Notes under the pieces: generated by a model | The model's database searches: none | Seen by the model: only the letters and a program-made list of their open reading frames with translations | Told to the model about the DNA's origin: nothing | Translations under genes and position numbers: made by a program | Assembly (NCBI RefSeq): GCF_028694605.1 | Contig: NZ_JAQVKP010000005.1 | Span: forward strand, 17,755-81,754 | Source of the DNA: Sulfurimonas sp. | Lineage (GTDB): Bacteria > Campylobacterota > Campylobacteria > Campylobacterales > Sulfurimonadaceae | Direction of reading: 5' to 3' | Length of the DNA stretch: 64,000 bases | Shown: positions 28,128-36,580 of the stretch, piece by piece | How positions within the stretch are numbered: position 1 is the first letter of the stretch | Layout: the number at the start of each line of letters is the position of its first letter

Positions 28128-28149
28128 CAGCATGCAAAAGCGCATGCTG
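28128..28149. terminator. Bidirectional terminator between the LpxA-like gene and metE
   Basis: An 8 bp perfect stem (CAGCATGC / GCATGCTG) with a 6-base loop. T-rich stretches follow on both strands (TATTTTT on plus; AAAAATG read as CATTTTT on minus), fitting its location between convergent genes. Confidence 0.8.
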
Positions 28150-28154
28150 TATTT

Positions 28155-30434
28155 TTAACTCTTTAGTTTTTCTCTTACTATTTTTACCGCCTCTACCATA
28201 TTTTTAAGCGAAGGTTTTACCTCTTCCCATTTTCTAGTCTTTAATCCGCAGTCAGGATTTATCCATAATTGCTCTTTTGGAAGCACCTCAAGCAGAAGCT
28301 CTATCTGTGCCACCATCTCTTCAACACTTGGAATCCTCGGGCTATGGATATCGTAAACTCCGGGTCCTACTTCTTTTGTGTAGCCTACTTTTTTAAAGAT
28401 TTTCAGCAGTTCGTTTCCGCTTCTGGCGGTCTCTATAGAGATAACGTCCGCATCCATATCTTCTATGGTCTCTATGATATCGTTAAACTCGCTATAGCAC
28501 ATGTGGGTGTGTATCTGCGTCTCTTTTTTTGCACTGCTAACGGCTATTTTGAAGTCTCTCGTCGCCCACGCTTCATACACTTTTATCTTCTCACCTCTTA
28601 TCGGATACCCCTCTTTAAACGCCGCTTCATCGACTTGTATAATCTTTATACCTGCATTTTGCAAGTCGTTTATCTCATCACTGAGAGACAGGGCTATCTG
28701 TTTTGAAACTTCGCTTCTTGGCATATCATCTCTGACAAATGACCAGTTGAGAATGGTCACGGGACCCGTTAACATCCCTTTTATGATACGGCTTGTTTTG
28801 CTTTGCGCATAGGTTATCCATTCAATAGTCATGGGCTTTGGTCTGCTTATGTCTCCGTAGATAAATGGCGGTTTTACGCATCTGCTTCCATAGCTCTGCA
28901 CCCATCCGTTTTGGCTAAATCCATACCCCTTTAGCTGTTCGCCGAAATACTCCACCATATCATTTCTCTCAGGCTCGCCGTGGACTAAAATCTCCAAACC
29001 GCACTCCTCTTGAAATGCCACGCACTCGTCTATATACTTTTTTATCTCCGCCTCATAACTCTCTTGCGAGATAAGAGCGGCTTTGAAATCGCTTCTCGCT
29101 TTTCGTAACTCTGGAGTTTGCGGAAACGAACCTATGGTCGTAGTCACTAAATCTTTGTAACCCAAAATCTCTCTTTGGAGTTTTAGCCTCTCTTTTGCAT
29201 CGCCCTCTCTTTGGAGTTTTGTATGCTTATTTACCCTATCTTGAACGGTTTTATCATGGATAAGAGGAGAATTTTTTCTGCTTTGGTTTGCTTTTATATT
29301 GTTTGAGAGAGCCTCTTTTTGAGCGTTGTTTAAACTGCTCTGTGTGTCAAAAAAGATTTTAGATATAAGCGAAATCTCATCTAGCTTCTCAAGCGCAAAA
29401 CTTAGCCACTCTTTTATCTCTTTATCCATTTTATCTTCGTACCTTAGAGTAAAAGGTGTGTGAAGAAGCGAACAAGACGAGGAGAGCAGAATATTCTCTT
29501 TACTTACAAAATTTGAGATACTCTCCAAAAGCTCAAGTGTTTTTTCTATGTCGCATCTCCATATATTTCTGCCCTCAACCACTCCTGCTATAAGCTTTTT
29601 ACCGCTTAAAGCAATGATATCAAGAGATTTTAGATTTTCATCTCCATGTAAAAAATCAAGTCCGATAGCCCAAATAGGCGTATGCACCAAAATCTTAGTA
29701 GCTTCGTTTGAATGCTCAAAATATGTCACAACCGCAATTTTTATATTTGGCGAAACATTGCAAAGCCTGTCAAAAGTCGGTTTTATAAGGCTAAGAACTT
29801 TTATGTCAAGCTCTTTTGCAAAAATCGGCTCATCTATCTGCACGACCACCTCATCGTCAAGAGTGCTTATGGTTTTTAAAAGCTCTTCATAGAGAGGAAC
29901 TACTTTGCCCCAAAGCTCATAAACATCGCCTCTATCGACTCTTTTGCCAAGCCCCAGATAAGTTATAGGACCGATGATATTTATCTTTGTTTTGATACCT
30001 AAGCTTTTTGCCTCACGGTACTCATCCATGATTTTAGAAGCATTTAGTGAGTAACTGTCTTCAAGACTTAGTTCAGGAACTATATAGTGATAGTTTGTGT
30101 TAAACCATTTTGTCATCTCCATAGCAACGCACTCTTTATTGCCTCTTGCCATCGCAAAGTAAAGCTCATCATCCTTTAGATGGCGAAATCTTTTTGGAAT
30201 CGCACCGAGCATAACAGAGGTATCAAGCATATTGTCATAGAGTGAAAAATCGTTCGAGCTTATAAAATCCGCTCCCGCATCTCGCTGATACTTCCAATGT
30301 CTCGCCTTTAACTCATGTGCCGTTTGTGCAACTGCTTCAAATGAGCATTTTTTTGCCCAAAACTCCTCTAAAACCTTTTTTAATTCTCTTTGCTCCCCGA
30401 TACGCGGGAAACCGACTATATAATTTTTTGACAT
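28155..30434 (-). CDS. metE: Cobalamin-independent methionine synthase
   Basis: Transfers methyl from methyl-tetrahydropteroyl-triglutamate to homocysteine; 759 residues, standard MetE size with two related TIM-barrel halves. The N-terminal signature is GFPRIGEQRELKK. The C-terminal half carries GPVTILNWSFVRDD, QVDEAAFKEG, and the zinc ligands in HTHMCYSEF (His, Cys) and PDCGLKTR (Cys). ATG 30434 is chosen because an AAGGATA ribosome site precedes it; the frame extends seven codons further upstream. It does not need vitamin B12. A 300 bp region upstream, after dsbD, probably holds the promoter. Confidence 0.96.
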   Translation of the reverse strand: MSKNYIVGFPRIGEQRELKKVLEEFWAKKCSFEAVAQTAHELKARHWKYQRDAGADFISSNDFSLYDNMLDTSVMLGAIPKRFRHLKDDELYFAMARGNKECVAMEMTKWFNTNYHYIVPELSLEDSYSLNASKIMDEYREAKSLGIKTKINIIGPITYLGLGKRVDRGDVYELWGKVVPLYEELLKTISTLDDEVVVQIDEPIFAKELDIKVLSLIKPTFDRLCNVSPNIKIAVVTYFEHSNEATKILVHTPIWAIGLDFLHGDENLKSLDIIALSGKKLIAGVVEGRNIWRCDIEKTLELLESISNFVSKENILLSSSCSLLHTPFTLRYEDKMDKEIKEWLSFALEKLDEISLISKIFFDTQSSLNNAQKEALSNNIKANQSRKNSPLIHDKTVQDRVNKHTKLQREGDAKERLKLQREILGYKDLVTTTIGSFPQTPELRKARSDFKAALISQESYEAEIKKYIDECVAFQEECGLEILVHGEPERNDMVEYFGEQLKGYGFSQNGWVQSYGSRCVKPPFIYGDISRPKPMTIEWITYAQSKTSRIIKGMLTGPVTILNWSFVRDDMPRSEVSKQIALSLSDEINDLQNAGIKIIQVDEAAFKEGYPIRGEKIKVYEAWATRDFKIAVSSAKKETQIHTHMCYSEFNDIIETIEDMDADVISIETARSGNELLKIFKKVGYTKEVGPGVYDIHSPRIPSVEEMVAQIELLLEVLPKEQLWINPDCGLKTRKWEEVKPSLKNMVEAVKIVREKLKS

Positions 30435-30455
30435 GAAAATATCCTTGTTTGTCAT

Positions 30456-30733
30456 TTTTTTTATTTTTTTTGTGATGATTTTTGTAAAAAAAGGATATTA
30501 AAGAGGAGGGTGTACGCCGGTGCGTCTAAATGCAAAATATGTAGTATAGTATGGACATCTAGGGATAAAATGGTTCAGCAAAAGAACAAGACGGATTTTG
30601 CGCTTAAAAAAGAGGTTGCAGTGGCATGGTTTAGAAGAGAAAAAGTGTGTAAGCTTTGAAGCAATAACGGCGTAACGGCTACTAAAAAACTGCAACATTT
30701 CATCTTCTCCTCTTTTTTTTGCGAAATTATACA
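30456..30733 (-). other. Spacer between dsbD and metE with a possible leader
   Basis: A 278 bp stretch without a convincing gene. Two short ORFs on the minus strand (78 codons, and 42 codons starting at ATG 30702 after GAGGAGA) have unusual composition and overlap in different frames. Complementary 8-mers GTTGCAGT (30696-30689) and ACTGCAAC (30622-30615) could pair with a 66-base loop. It may be a structured or peptide-coding leader of metE, or simply promoter DNA. Confidence 0.3.
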
Positions 30734-32506
30734 TTAGATACTGTTTAAATGCTCCAAAAACTTCTGCGCATCTATAAAACCGACGATAGTTTTTGACTCT
30801 AAAACAGTTGAACTTGCATCAAAAAAGAGGATGACGGGCGGCCCGAAAACTCCATATTTTTTACTGAGTTCTTTTTGCTCTTGGCTATTTTGCGTCACAT
30901 CTGCTCTCACAAGTACAAACTCGCTCATCTTTGCTTTTACTGCTGCGTCAGAAAAGGTTTTTTTGTCAAGCTCCTTACACACCGCACACCACTCGGCACT
31001 AAAATCTAAGAGGATTTTTTTACCTTTGTTTGCCTCTAAAACCTTGTCAAGCTCCGCAATGGAGGTTACTTTTGTAAATGCCAACTCTTTTTGCTCCGGT
31101 GTTGCGGCACTCATAACAGTAGATGACTTTAAAAATCCAAGCGGTTTTGTCATGCTGTAAGAACCTGCCATAACGCCTATAAAAAGAGCGACTGCATAGA
31201 GAAAAAGAACTATAGAGACGGTTCTTCTAAAGATGTGTGCTTCCTTGTCAAATGCCCCAAAATAGGTCGCAAAACCTACACCAAGAATGGAGTAAAGAAG
31301 CATGATAACGGCTTCATCCATTACCCGCTCTAGCATCCAGACGGCAACGCCTAGCATCATAACGCCAAAGATAGCGCTTACCATTGTCATCCATGCTCCG
31401 GGGCGAGGCATAAACTTTCCTGCACTCACGCCAACCAAAATGAGCGGAAAGCCCATCCCTATGCTCATGGCAAAAAGTGCCGCACCGCCGAGAACCGCAT
31501 CGCCTGTTTGCCCTATATAGACAAGAGCGCCCGCAAGCGGAGCCGCAACGCAAGGTCCTACGATAAGTGCGGATAAAAAGCCCATGATAGCCACGCCGAC
31601 GTAACCGCCACGACTGCTGCCGTGGTTTGAGCTTATCTTTGCAACAAACGAATCGGGAAGTTTAAGCTCATAAAATCCAAACATACTAAGGGCAAGTGCC
31701 ACAAAAATAGCAGAAAAGGAGTATATCGCCCACGGCGCTTGAAGAGCGGCTTGAAGGTTAGAGCCAAAAAGCCCTGCCAAAACCCCTGCTATAGTATAGG
31801 CAACCGCCATAGCAAGAACATAAACAAGAGAGAGCATAAAAGCTTTTTTTGTACTTAGCCCCTCACCTTGAGAGATTATGATGCCGGAGATAATGGGAAT
31901 CATCGGAAAAGTACAAGGAGTGAGCGCCAAAAGAAGCCCAAACCCTAAAAATGTCAAAAGGACAAGTGCGATGTTGCCGTCTTGCATCGTTTTTGCTATA
32001 GAATCACTCTCTGAGAGTTTTTGAGGTTCTATCTTTTTGAGAGGCTCTTGCGCTGCTTCACTTTTTTGCTCTTTTGTCACGCCCAAGAGTTTAGCACTAT
32101 CAACCTCAAAGCTATACACTCTCGTCTCCGGCTCATAACAAAGCCCCTGCTCCGAACACCCTTGATATGAGAGTTCTATATCAACACTCTTTACCCCGCT
32201 CACACCGCTTAGTTTTTGAAGCGTAACCACAAAAGTGGGAGATTCAAGATAGACCATATCGTCATAATGCTTCACGCTTTTTGGCTTTGCAATCTCTTTT
32301 ATCTCAAGACCGTCACCTTTTTTAAGGACTATTTTAAGTGCATTATCATAAAGATATATCTCTTTTCCAAGTTCGATTGTGGCTTCCACTTGCATCTTTT
32401 CGTTTAGTTTTGCCGATGGTTTAAAGGCTTCATCAGGCATCAAAAATTTTGGCTGCGCCCCAAAAAGAGAGAGAGAAGTAAAAAGAAGTAAAAAAAGTTT
32501 TTTCAT
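30734..32506 (-). CDS. dsbD: Thiol:disulfide interchange protein DsbD
   Basis: Carries reducing power from cytoplasmic thioredoxin across the inner membrane to periplasmic partners, including cytochrome c maturation. 590 residues in the expected order: signal peptide (1-17), N-terminal DsbD-alpha domain with the redox cysteines in CSEQGLCYEPE, about eight membrane helices with TPCTFPMIPIISG and GPCVAAPLAG holding the transmembrane cysteine pair, and a C-terminal thioredoxin domain with CAVC in WCAVCKELDKKTF. The dipeptide AV instead of the usual VA is a small variation. It is divergent from the chemosensory operon. Confidence 0.95.
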   Translation of the reverse strand: MKKLFLLLFTSLSLFGAQPKFLMPDEAFKPSAKLNEKMQVEATIELGKEIYLYDNALKIVLKKGDGLEIKEIAKPKSVKHYDDMVYLESPTFVVTLQKLSGVSGVKSVDIELSYQGCSEQGLCYEPETRVYSFEVDSAKLLGVTKEQKSEAAQEPLKKIEPQKLSESDSIAKTMQDGNIALVLLTFLGFGLLLALTPCTFPMIPIISGIIISQGEGLSTKKAFMLSLVYVLAMAVAYTIAGVLAGLFGSNLQAALQAPWAIYSFSAIFVALALSMFGFYELKLPDSFVAKISSNHGSSRGGYVGVAIMGFLSALIVGPCVAAPLAGALVYIGQTGDAVLGGAALFAMSIGMGFPLILVGVSAGKFMPRPGAWMTMVSAIFGVMMLGVAVWMLERVMDEAVIMLLYSILGVGFATYFGAFDKEAHIFRRTVSIVLFLYAVALFIGVMAGSYSMTKPLGFLKSSTVMSAATPEQKELAFTKVTSIAELDKVLEANKGKKILLDFSAEWCAVCKELDKKTFSDAAVKAKMSEFVLVRADVTQNSQEQKELSKKYGVFGPPVILFFDASSTVLESKTIVGFIDAQKFLEHLNSI

Positions 32507-32537
32507 TTAGCAAATCCCGATTTTTATATGTGACAAA

Positions 32538-32543
32538 ATTATA
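32538..32543 (-). promoter_or_regulatory. dsbD: Extended -10 box of dsbD
   Basis: TGTTATAAT on the minus strand, with TATAAT 32 bp before the dsbD ATG. The direct repeat at 32560-32575 would lie near its -35 position. Confidence 0.55.
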
Positions 32544-32559
32544 ACAAAAAAAGCGCCTT

Positions 32560-32575
32560 AGTTACCTAAAGTTAC
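32560..32575. repeat. Direct repeat in the dsbD / chemosensory operon spacer
   Basis: AGTTAC occurs twice with starts exactly 10 bp apart (32560 and 32570), one helical turn, between the two divergent promoters. This spacing is typical of tandem activator or repressor sites, but the repeat is short and could be chance. Confidence 0.35.
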
Positions 32576-32640
32576 TCTCATTTTGCTTTTTAAACAGTTT
32601 TGTCTCTTTGTGTGCTGCAAAGGTAATTTTTTTGTAGTAG

Positions 32641-32646
32641 TATAAG
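32641..32646 (+). promoter_or_regulatory. Possible -10 box of the chemosensory operon
   Basis: TATAAG lies 26 bp before the ATG at 32673, the first gene of the operon. One mismatch to TATAAT; no -35 box seen. Confidence 0.4.
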
Positions 32647-32672
32647 CTAACTTAATATGAAAAAATTAGATT

Positions 32673-34247
32673 ATGCAAGAAAACAAGACTGATATCCTGC
32701 CTTCTCAAAAGTCACTTCTCAAGCAACGCATAAAAGAGAACCATCCTGATTTTAGGTACTATAAATCTCTTTTTAATCTCACTTCAAATCTTGTTGCAAT
32801 CACAGACGGTGATACGATTATAGATGCAAACAAGGCATTTATCGATTTTTTCAAAGCGATACAACTTGATGTTTTTCAGCCTGCATTTACTCTTTCGACG
32901 ATTTTTCAAAAGATAGACAAGTACGGTTATATTTATGACGGTTATCTCAACAAAAGATGGTTTGAGTTTACCAATCAAGCAAACAAAGATTACTACCGAG
33001 TTGCGATTATAGGTTTAGGCAAGCTTTATGATTTTAATATAGTAATCAAACAATTTGAATTTGCAAAGAACGTATTTGTTATTATTCTTACCGATATCAC
33101 GCAGATTATGGGGTATAAAGATACTTTAGAGTTTAACTTAAATTCGATTTCTAAAAATAAAGAGGAAACTGAATTTTTACTCAATCAATACAATAACGCC
33201 ATAAACATCTCAAATCTCGTGATAAAAATAGATATGAACGGCAATATTACATACGCTAATGACGCATTTTGCAAGGTTCTAAAATATACACAACAAGAGC
33301 TTACAAGCCAAAATATAAAGATTTTTTGTAATCCAAATGCAACTTACGCCCATTATAACTCTATTATACAAACTATGAAAAATAGAGATATTTATAAAGG
33401 TATTATTGAAAATATTGACAAAGAAGGTGGCATACATTTTTTTAATGTAACCATTGTACCTATTACAAATCAAGAGAGAGTTACGATTGAGTATCTTTTT
33501 ATCCAAAATGAGATTACGGAGATGGTAAAAGCAAAAGAGAGCGCCCTGCAAGCTCTTGAAGAGAAGAGTAGATTTTTTGATAAAGTATCCCATGAGCTAA
33601 GAACTCCGCTTAATGCCATCATCAACTTTACAGAGCAATCACTTGAGATATATAATGAGATTTTTGAAGATAAAGAGAGCAGAGAACTTATGCAGCTCTA
33701 TCTTCAAAGAGCATACAAAAACTCCAACAATCTTTTAAACCTTATAAATTCGCTCTTAGACCTCTCAAAATTTAAATCTGCAAAAGAGCAGTTTAATATC
33801 GGTGTTCATGATATTGTAGAAATTGTCAACGAAAGCTATGAGAGCTGTTCTGGTTTAAATATCAAAGAAGGGGTGATGTACAAACTCATACTTGATTGCG
33901 AGAGTGGTTTTGTGCAGTGCGACTACTTTAAACTAAACCAGATGATTATCAACCTCATCTCCAATGCTTTTAAATTTACACAAAAGGGATTTATAATTAT
34001 ACGTTTAAGCCAGAGAAACGACAACTATATCATAGAGGTCAAAGATAGTGGAGTAGGAATACCGCAGGATAAATTAGCGGCTATTTTTGAGCCGTTTGAG
34101 CAGGCAAGAAGTTCTGATGCAGGAACCGGCTTAGGATTAAGCATAGTCAAAGAGTATGCGAATATAATGAACATCAAGGTAAGCGTAACTTCTTCTCAAG
34201 AGAGCGGCAGTTGCTTTGAACTAAAAATAAAAAAATTTATAATCTAA
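32673..34247 (+). CDS. PAS sensor histidine kinase, first gene of the chemosensory operon
   Basis: Soluble histidine kinase of 524 residues with no membrane helix. Two PAS-like regions (about 30-145 and 165-290, the second with ITYANDAFCKVLKYTQQEL) precede a HisKA domain whose phospho-acceptor is His307 in VSHELRTPLNAI, and an ATPase domain with N-box NLISNAFKFT, G1 DSGVGIP and G2 GTGLGLSIV. All catalytic motifs are intact. It lies 3-9 bp upstream of a response regulator gene, its likely partner, and heads the operon that includes cheA. The signal is unknown; PAS domains suggest redox or small-ligand input. Confidence 0.85.
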   Translation: MQENKTDILPSQKSLLKQRIKENHPDFRYYKSLFNLTSNLVAITDGDTIIDANKAFIDFFKAIQLDVFQPAFTLSTIFQKIDKYGYIYDGYLNKRWFEFTNQANKDYYRVAIIGLGKLYDFNIVIKQFEFAKNVFVIILTDITQIMGYKDTLEFNLNSISKNKEETEFLLNQYNNAINISNLVIKIDMNGNITYANDAFCKVLKYTQQELTSQNIKIFCNPNATYAHYNSIIQTMKNRDIYKGIIENIDKEGGIHFFNVTIVPITNQERVTIEYLFIQNEITEMVKAKESALQALEEKSRFFDKVSHELRTPLNAIINFTEQSLEIYNEIFEDKESRELMQLYLQRAYKNSNNLLNLINSLLDLSKFKSAKEQFNIGVHDIVEIVNESYESCSGLNIKEGVMYKLILDCESGFVQCDYFKLNQMIINLISNAFKFTQKGFIIIRLSQRNDNYIIEVKDSGVGIPQDKLAAIFEPFEQARSSDAGTGLGLSIVKEYANIMNIKVSVTSSQESGSCFELKIKKFII

Positions 34248-34256
34248 AGAGTGAAA

Positions 34257-35663
34257 ATGAATACCATCAAGCTTCTTATAGTTGACGACATAGAAGATAA
34301 CCGCCTAGTTTTAAAAGCCATCTGTAGAAAACTTAAAAACTTTGAGATAAAAGAGGCAGAGGATGGGTTTGGCGCCGTAGAGATGGCAAAAGAGTGGCAT
34401 CCTGACATCATCCTTATGGATATCATGATGCCAAATATGGATGGTTATGAAGCATCAAAAATCATAAAAGCATTTCATCCGAATATGGTCATTATAATAG
34501 TTACGGCGGTTTCTGACCCAAATATGCAAAAAAACATGAACGCCATCGGGGTTGATACATACCTTCACAAGCCTATCGACAGAGAGCTTGTTTTATTTAA
34601 GCTGGAGAGCATAAGCACATCTCTTTTGATTAAAAAAGGCAAAGTAAAAGCTCTCTCAAAAAAAGAGGCACTTAACCCGTTTAACCCTGATATTCGCTCT
34701 TTTAGAACGATTTTTGATATCGTGGACACAGAGGCGATGATGGATTTTGGGATGTGGGTATTTGACCAGTGCGCCAAAAAGGATGTTTTTGCCTGTAACA
34801 GGCTTGATTTGATAGTCGAACTATTTTATAAACTGATGCGACAAGAGATAAAAGAGGGTCATAAATCAAGCATAATTATTGAAGAGAGTTATGAAGAGAT
34901 ATATATAACCATGAAACTAAAAAGTGAGCTTATCTTAGAACCGAGGATGAATGATATACTTGAGGCTTTTCAATCTGATTTTATTGTACAAAAAAACATA
35001 GTATGCGCCAAAATAAAAAAGTACCTTGAATCTGATGTGATAGAGACAGCCGAAGTCATTTATGAAGATAAAAAACATACACAGGAGAGGTTGCCTCTTA
35101 CTGAAAAAACAGAGGAGAAAAATCTCAAAGACGTTCATACGATAACAAAGAAAGATAAAGAGCTTCTAAGACAAAGTTTTACTACAAAAACAACGGCTGC
35201 TGCTTACATCATCGATATCGGCGGAGACATTATGGATGAGATTCTTGATTTGGCAAGCGTTGATGAAGAGTGGAGAGAAAAACTCTCTTTTTTTGAAGAG
35301 AAGCCGACAGATGAAAACCTAAAAAACTTTGCAGAGAGTGTGTTGTGGGTTTATGCACAAACCATCAACTCTCTTTTGGAGTTTACGGCTCTTAGCTATG
35401 CGCTCACTTCACTTGGAGTTTTTTTGAAAGAGAAAGCTGACATCATTACACAAGATGCCACAAAAGCTAAAACGATAGCTATGCTGCTGGAAAATCTCGG
35501 GCACGACTTGGTTTCATGGCGCAAGCACATATTTGAGCTTCAAGACACACAGGACATACACTATCTTGACAGCTCTTTTTTTAGCTCATGTATGCAGATA
35601 GAGGGGATAATTAACGATAAGGAGATTAGCTGCGGTGATGAAGATGAGATGGAATTTTTTTAA
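34257..35663 (+). CDS. Response regulator with long unrecognised C-terminal region
   Basis: 468 residues: a CheY-like receiver domain (1-120) with phospho-acceptor Asp55 in ILMDIMMPNMDG, the conserved threonine in VTAVSD and lysine in LHKPID, then about 340 residues that match no output domain I know. The C-terminal region is acidic, largely helical and has neither a DNA-binding helix-turn-helix nor GGDEF/EAL/HD-GYP motifs. ATG 34257 fits the AAAGAG ribosome site better than GTG 34251. It follows the PAS kinase and precedes a stand-alone CheY-like protein. Probably a protein-interaction output in the chemosensory pathway. Confidence 0.75.
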   Translation: MNTIKLLIVDDIEDNRLVLKAICRKLKNFEIKEAEDGFGAVEMAKEWHPDIILMDIMMPNMDGYEASKIIKAFHPNMVIIIVTAVSDPNMQKNMNAIGVDTYLHKPIDRELVLFKLESISTSLLIKKGKVKALSKKEALNPFNPDIRSFRTIFDIVDTEAMMDFGMWVFDQCAKKDVFACNRLDLIVELFYKLMRQEIKEGHKSSIIIEESYEEIYITMKLKSELILEPRMNDILEAFQSDFIVQKNIVCAKIKKYLESDVIETAEVIYEDKKHTQERLPLTEKTEEKNLKDVHTITKKDKELLRQSFTTKTTAAAYIIDIGGDIMDEILDLASVDEEWREKLSFFEEKPTDENLKNFAESVLWVYAQTINSLLEFTALSYALTSLGVFLKEKADIITQDATKAKTIAMLLENLGHDLVSWRKHIFELQDTQDIHYLDSSFFSSCMQIEGIINDKEISCGDEDEMEFF

Positions 35664-35686
35664 TAGATTAAATAACGGAGAAAAAA

Positions 35687-36073
35687 ATGGCAAAAACAGT
35701 AATAATAGTAGATGATTCAAAAGCGGTAGTAGCGATGGCGGAGCTGGCACTTGGCGAATTGATTCAAAGCGGCGTTATAGAATTTAAGTCTTATCTAAAC
35801 CCTTTGAAGCTTTTAGACGGGCTTCAAAGCGGCAGTGAAAATTTTGATCTGCTTATCAGCGATATCAATATGCCTGAGATGAACGGACTAGACCTTGCAA
35901 AAGCTATAAAAACCAGCGATAAACATAAAACCAAACCCATTATCATCTTGACGACAGAGAGTTCAAATGAGATAAAAATGGCAGGCAAAGAGATAGGTGT
36001 AACAGGATGGATGGTAAAACCCTTTAGCGATGAAAAACTTGTAAAGTCCATTAAAATGGTACTGGGAGTATAA
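35687..36073 (+). CDS. CheY-like single-domain response regulator
   Basis: A 128-residue receiver domain with no output domain. The acidic pair is in IIVDDSKA, phospho-acceptor Asp59 in LISDINMPEMNG, the switch threonine in ILTTESS and lysine in MVKPFSDE. The length and pattern match CheY. As the CheA of this operon has no fused receiver, this protein is the obvious candidate to receive its phosphate. It ends 2 bp before the cheW start. Whether it acts on flagellar motors or another output cannot be told. Confidence 0.85.
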   Translation: MAKTVIIVDDSKAVVAMAELALGELIQSGVIEFKSYLNPLKLLDGLQSGSENFDLLISDINMPEMNGLDLAKAIKTSDKHKTKPIIILTTESSNEIKMAGKEIGVTGWMVKPFSDEKLVKSIKMVLGV

Positions 36074-36075
36074 GT

Positions 36076-36579
36076 ATGAGCATAGATCATCAAAACACAC
36101 CACAATCCAAAAAAGAGCGTTATCTTACTTTTTTTCTAGGAGATGAGCAGTACGGGATTGCCATAGAGAGGATTAAAGAGATTATAGCAATGATGAAAAT
36201 CACAAGCGTTCCTAAAATACCCTCTTATATGAGAGGAGTTATAAATCTGCGTGGTTCTATCATACCAATCGTAGATACAAGATTGCGCTTTGAGATGCCT
36301 TTTAGGGATGCGGATATGCACACGGCTATCATCATCGTAGAGGTAGAGAAGGTAAATATAGGCTTTATCGTTGATAGAGTTGAAGAGGTGGTCTCCATTG
36401 ATGCTTCCAACCTCAGCGAACCCCCAAGGTTTGGAGGTCAGATTGATACGGATTTTATCTCGGCAGTGGCACAAATAGAAGAGAATGTGGTAATGATTTT
36501 AGATGTTTTGAAGCTTTTTGAGGCAGATGAAATCATAAATCTTGCAGAAATACAAAACAAACAAGCAGAGGGGGTGTGA
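36076..36579 (+). CDS. cheW: Chemotaxis coupling protein CheW
   Basis: Adaptor linking chemoreceptors to CheA; 167 residues, the usual CheW length. [21 protein letters not shown] is split by the first beta strands, and the conserved [23 protein letters not shown] core with its arginine-glycine turn and [11 protein letters not shown] are typical. The C-terminal tail is about 15 residues longer than minimal and lacks a receiver domain, so this is CheW rather than CheV. It ends just before the receptor ATG. Confidence 0.95.
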   Translation: MSIDHQNTPQSKKERYLTFFLGDEQYGIAIERIKEIIAMMKITSVPKIPSYMRGVINLRGSIIPIVDTRLRFEMPFRDADMHTAIIIVEVEKVNIGFIVDRVEEVVSIDASNLSEPPRFGGQIDTDFISAVAQIEENVVMILDVLKLFEADEIINLAEIQNKQAEGV

Positions 36580-36580
36580 A

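Noticed and set aside
28269-28706. A 145-codon ORF antisense to metE
   Set aside because: Complete overlap with metE and no independent coding signal.
30610-30640. GCCACTG in the metE leader as a possible cobalamin riboswitch core
   Set aside because: None of the other conserved cobalamin riboswitch segments (the GGGAA region or the 3' B12 box) could be found nearby.
30498-30734. A 78-codon minus-strand ORF upstream of metE
   Set aside because: Composition is unlike a protein (rich in Phe, Cys, Arg), no convincing ribosome site for its first ATG, and it competes with another short ORF in a different frame.
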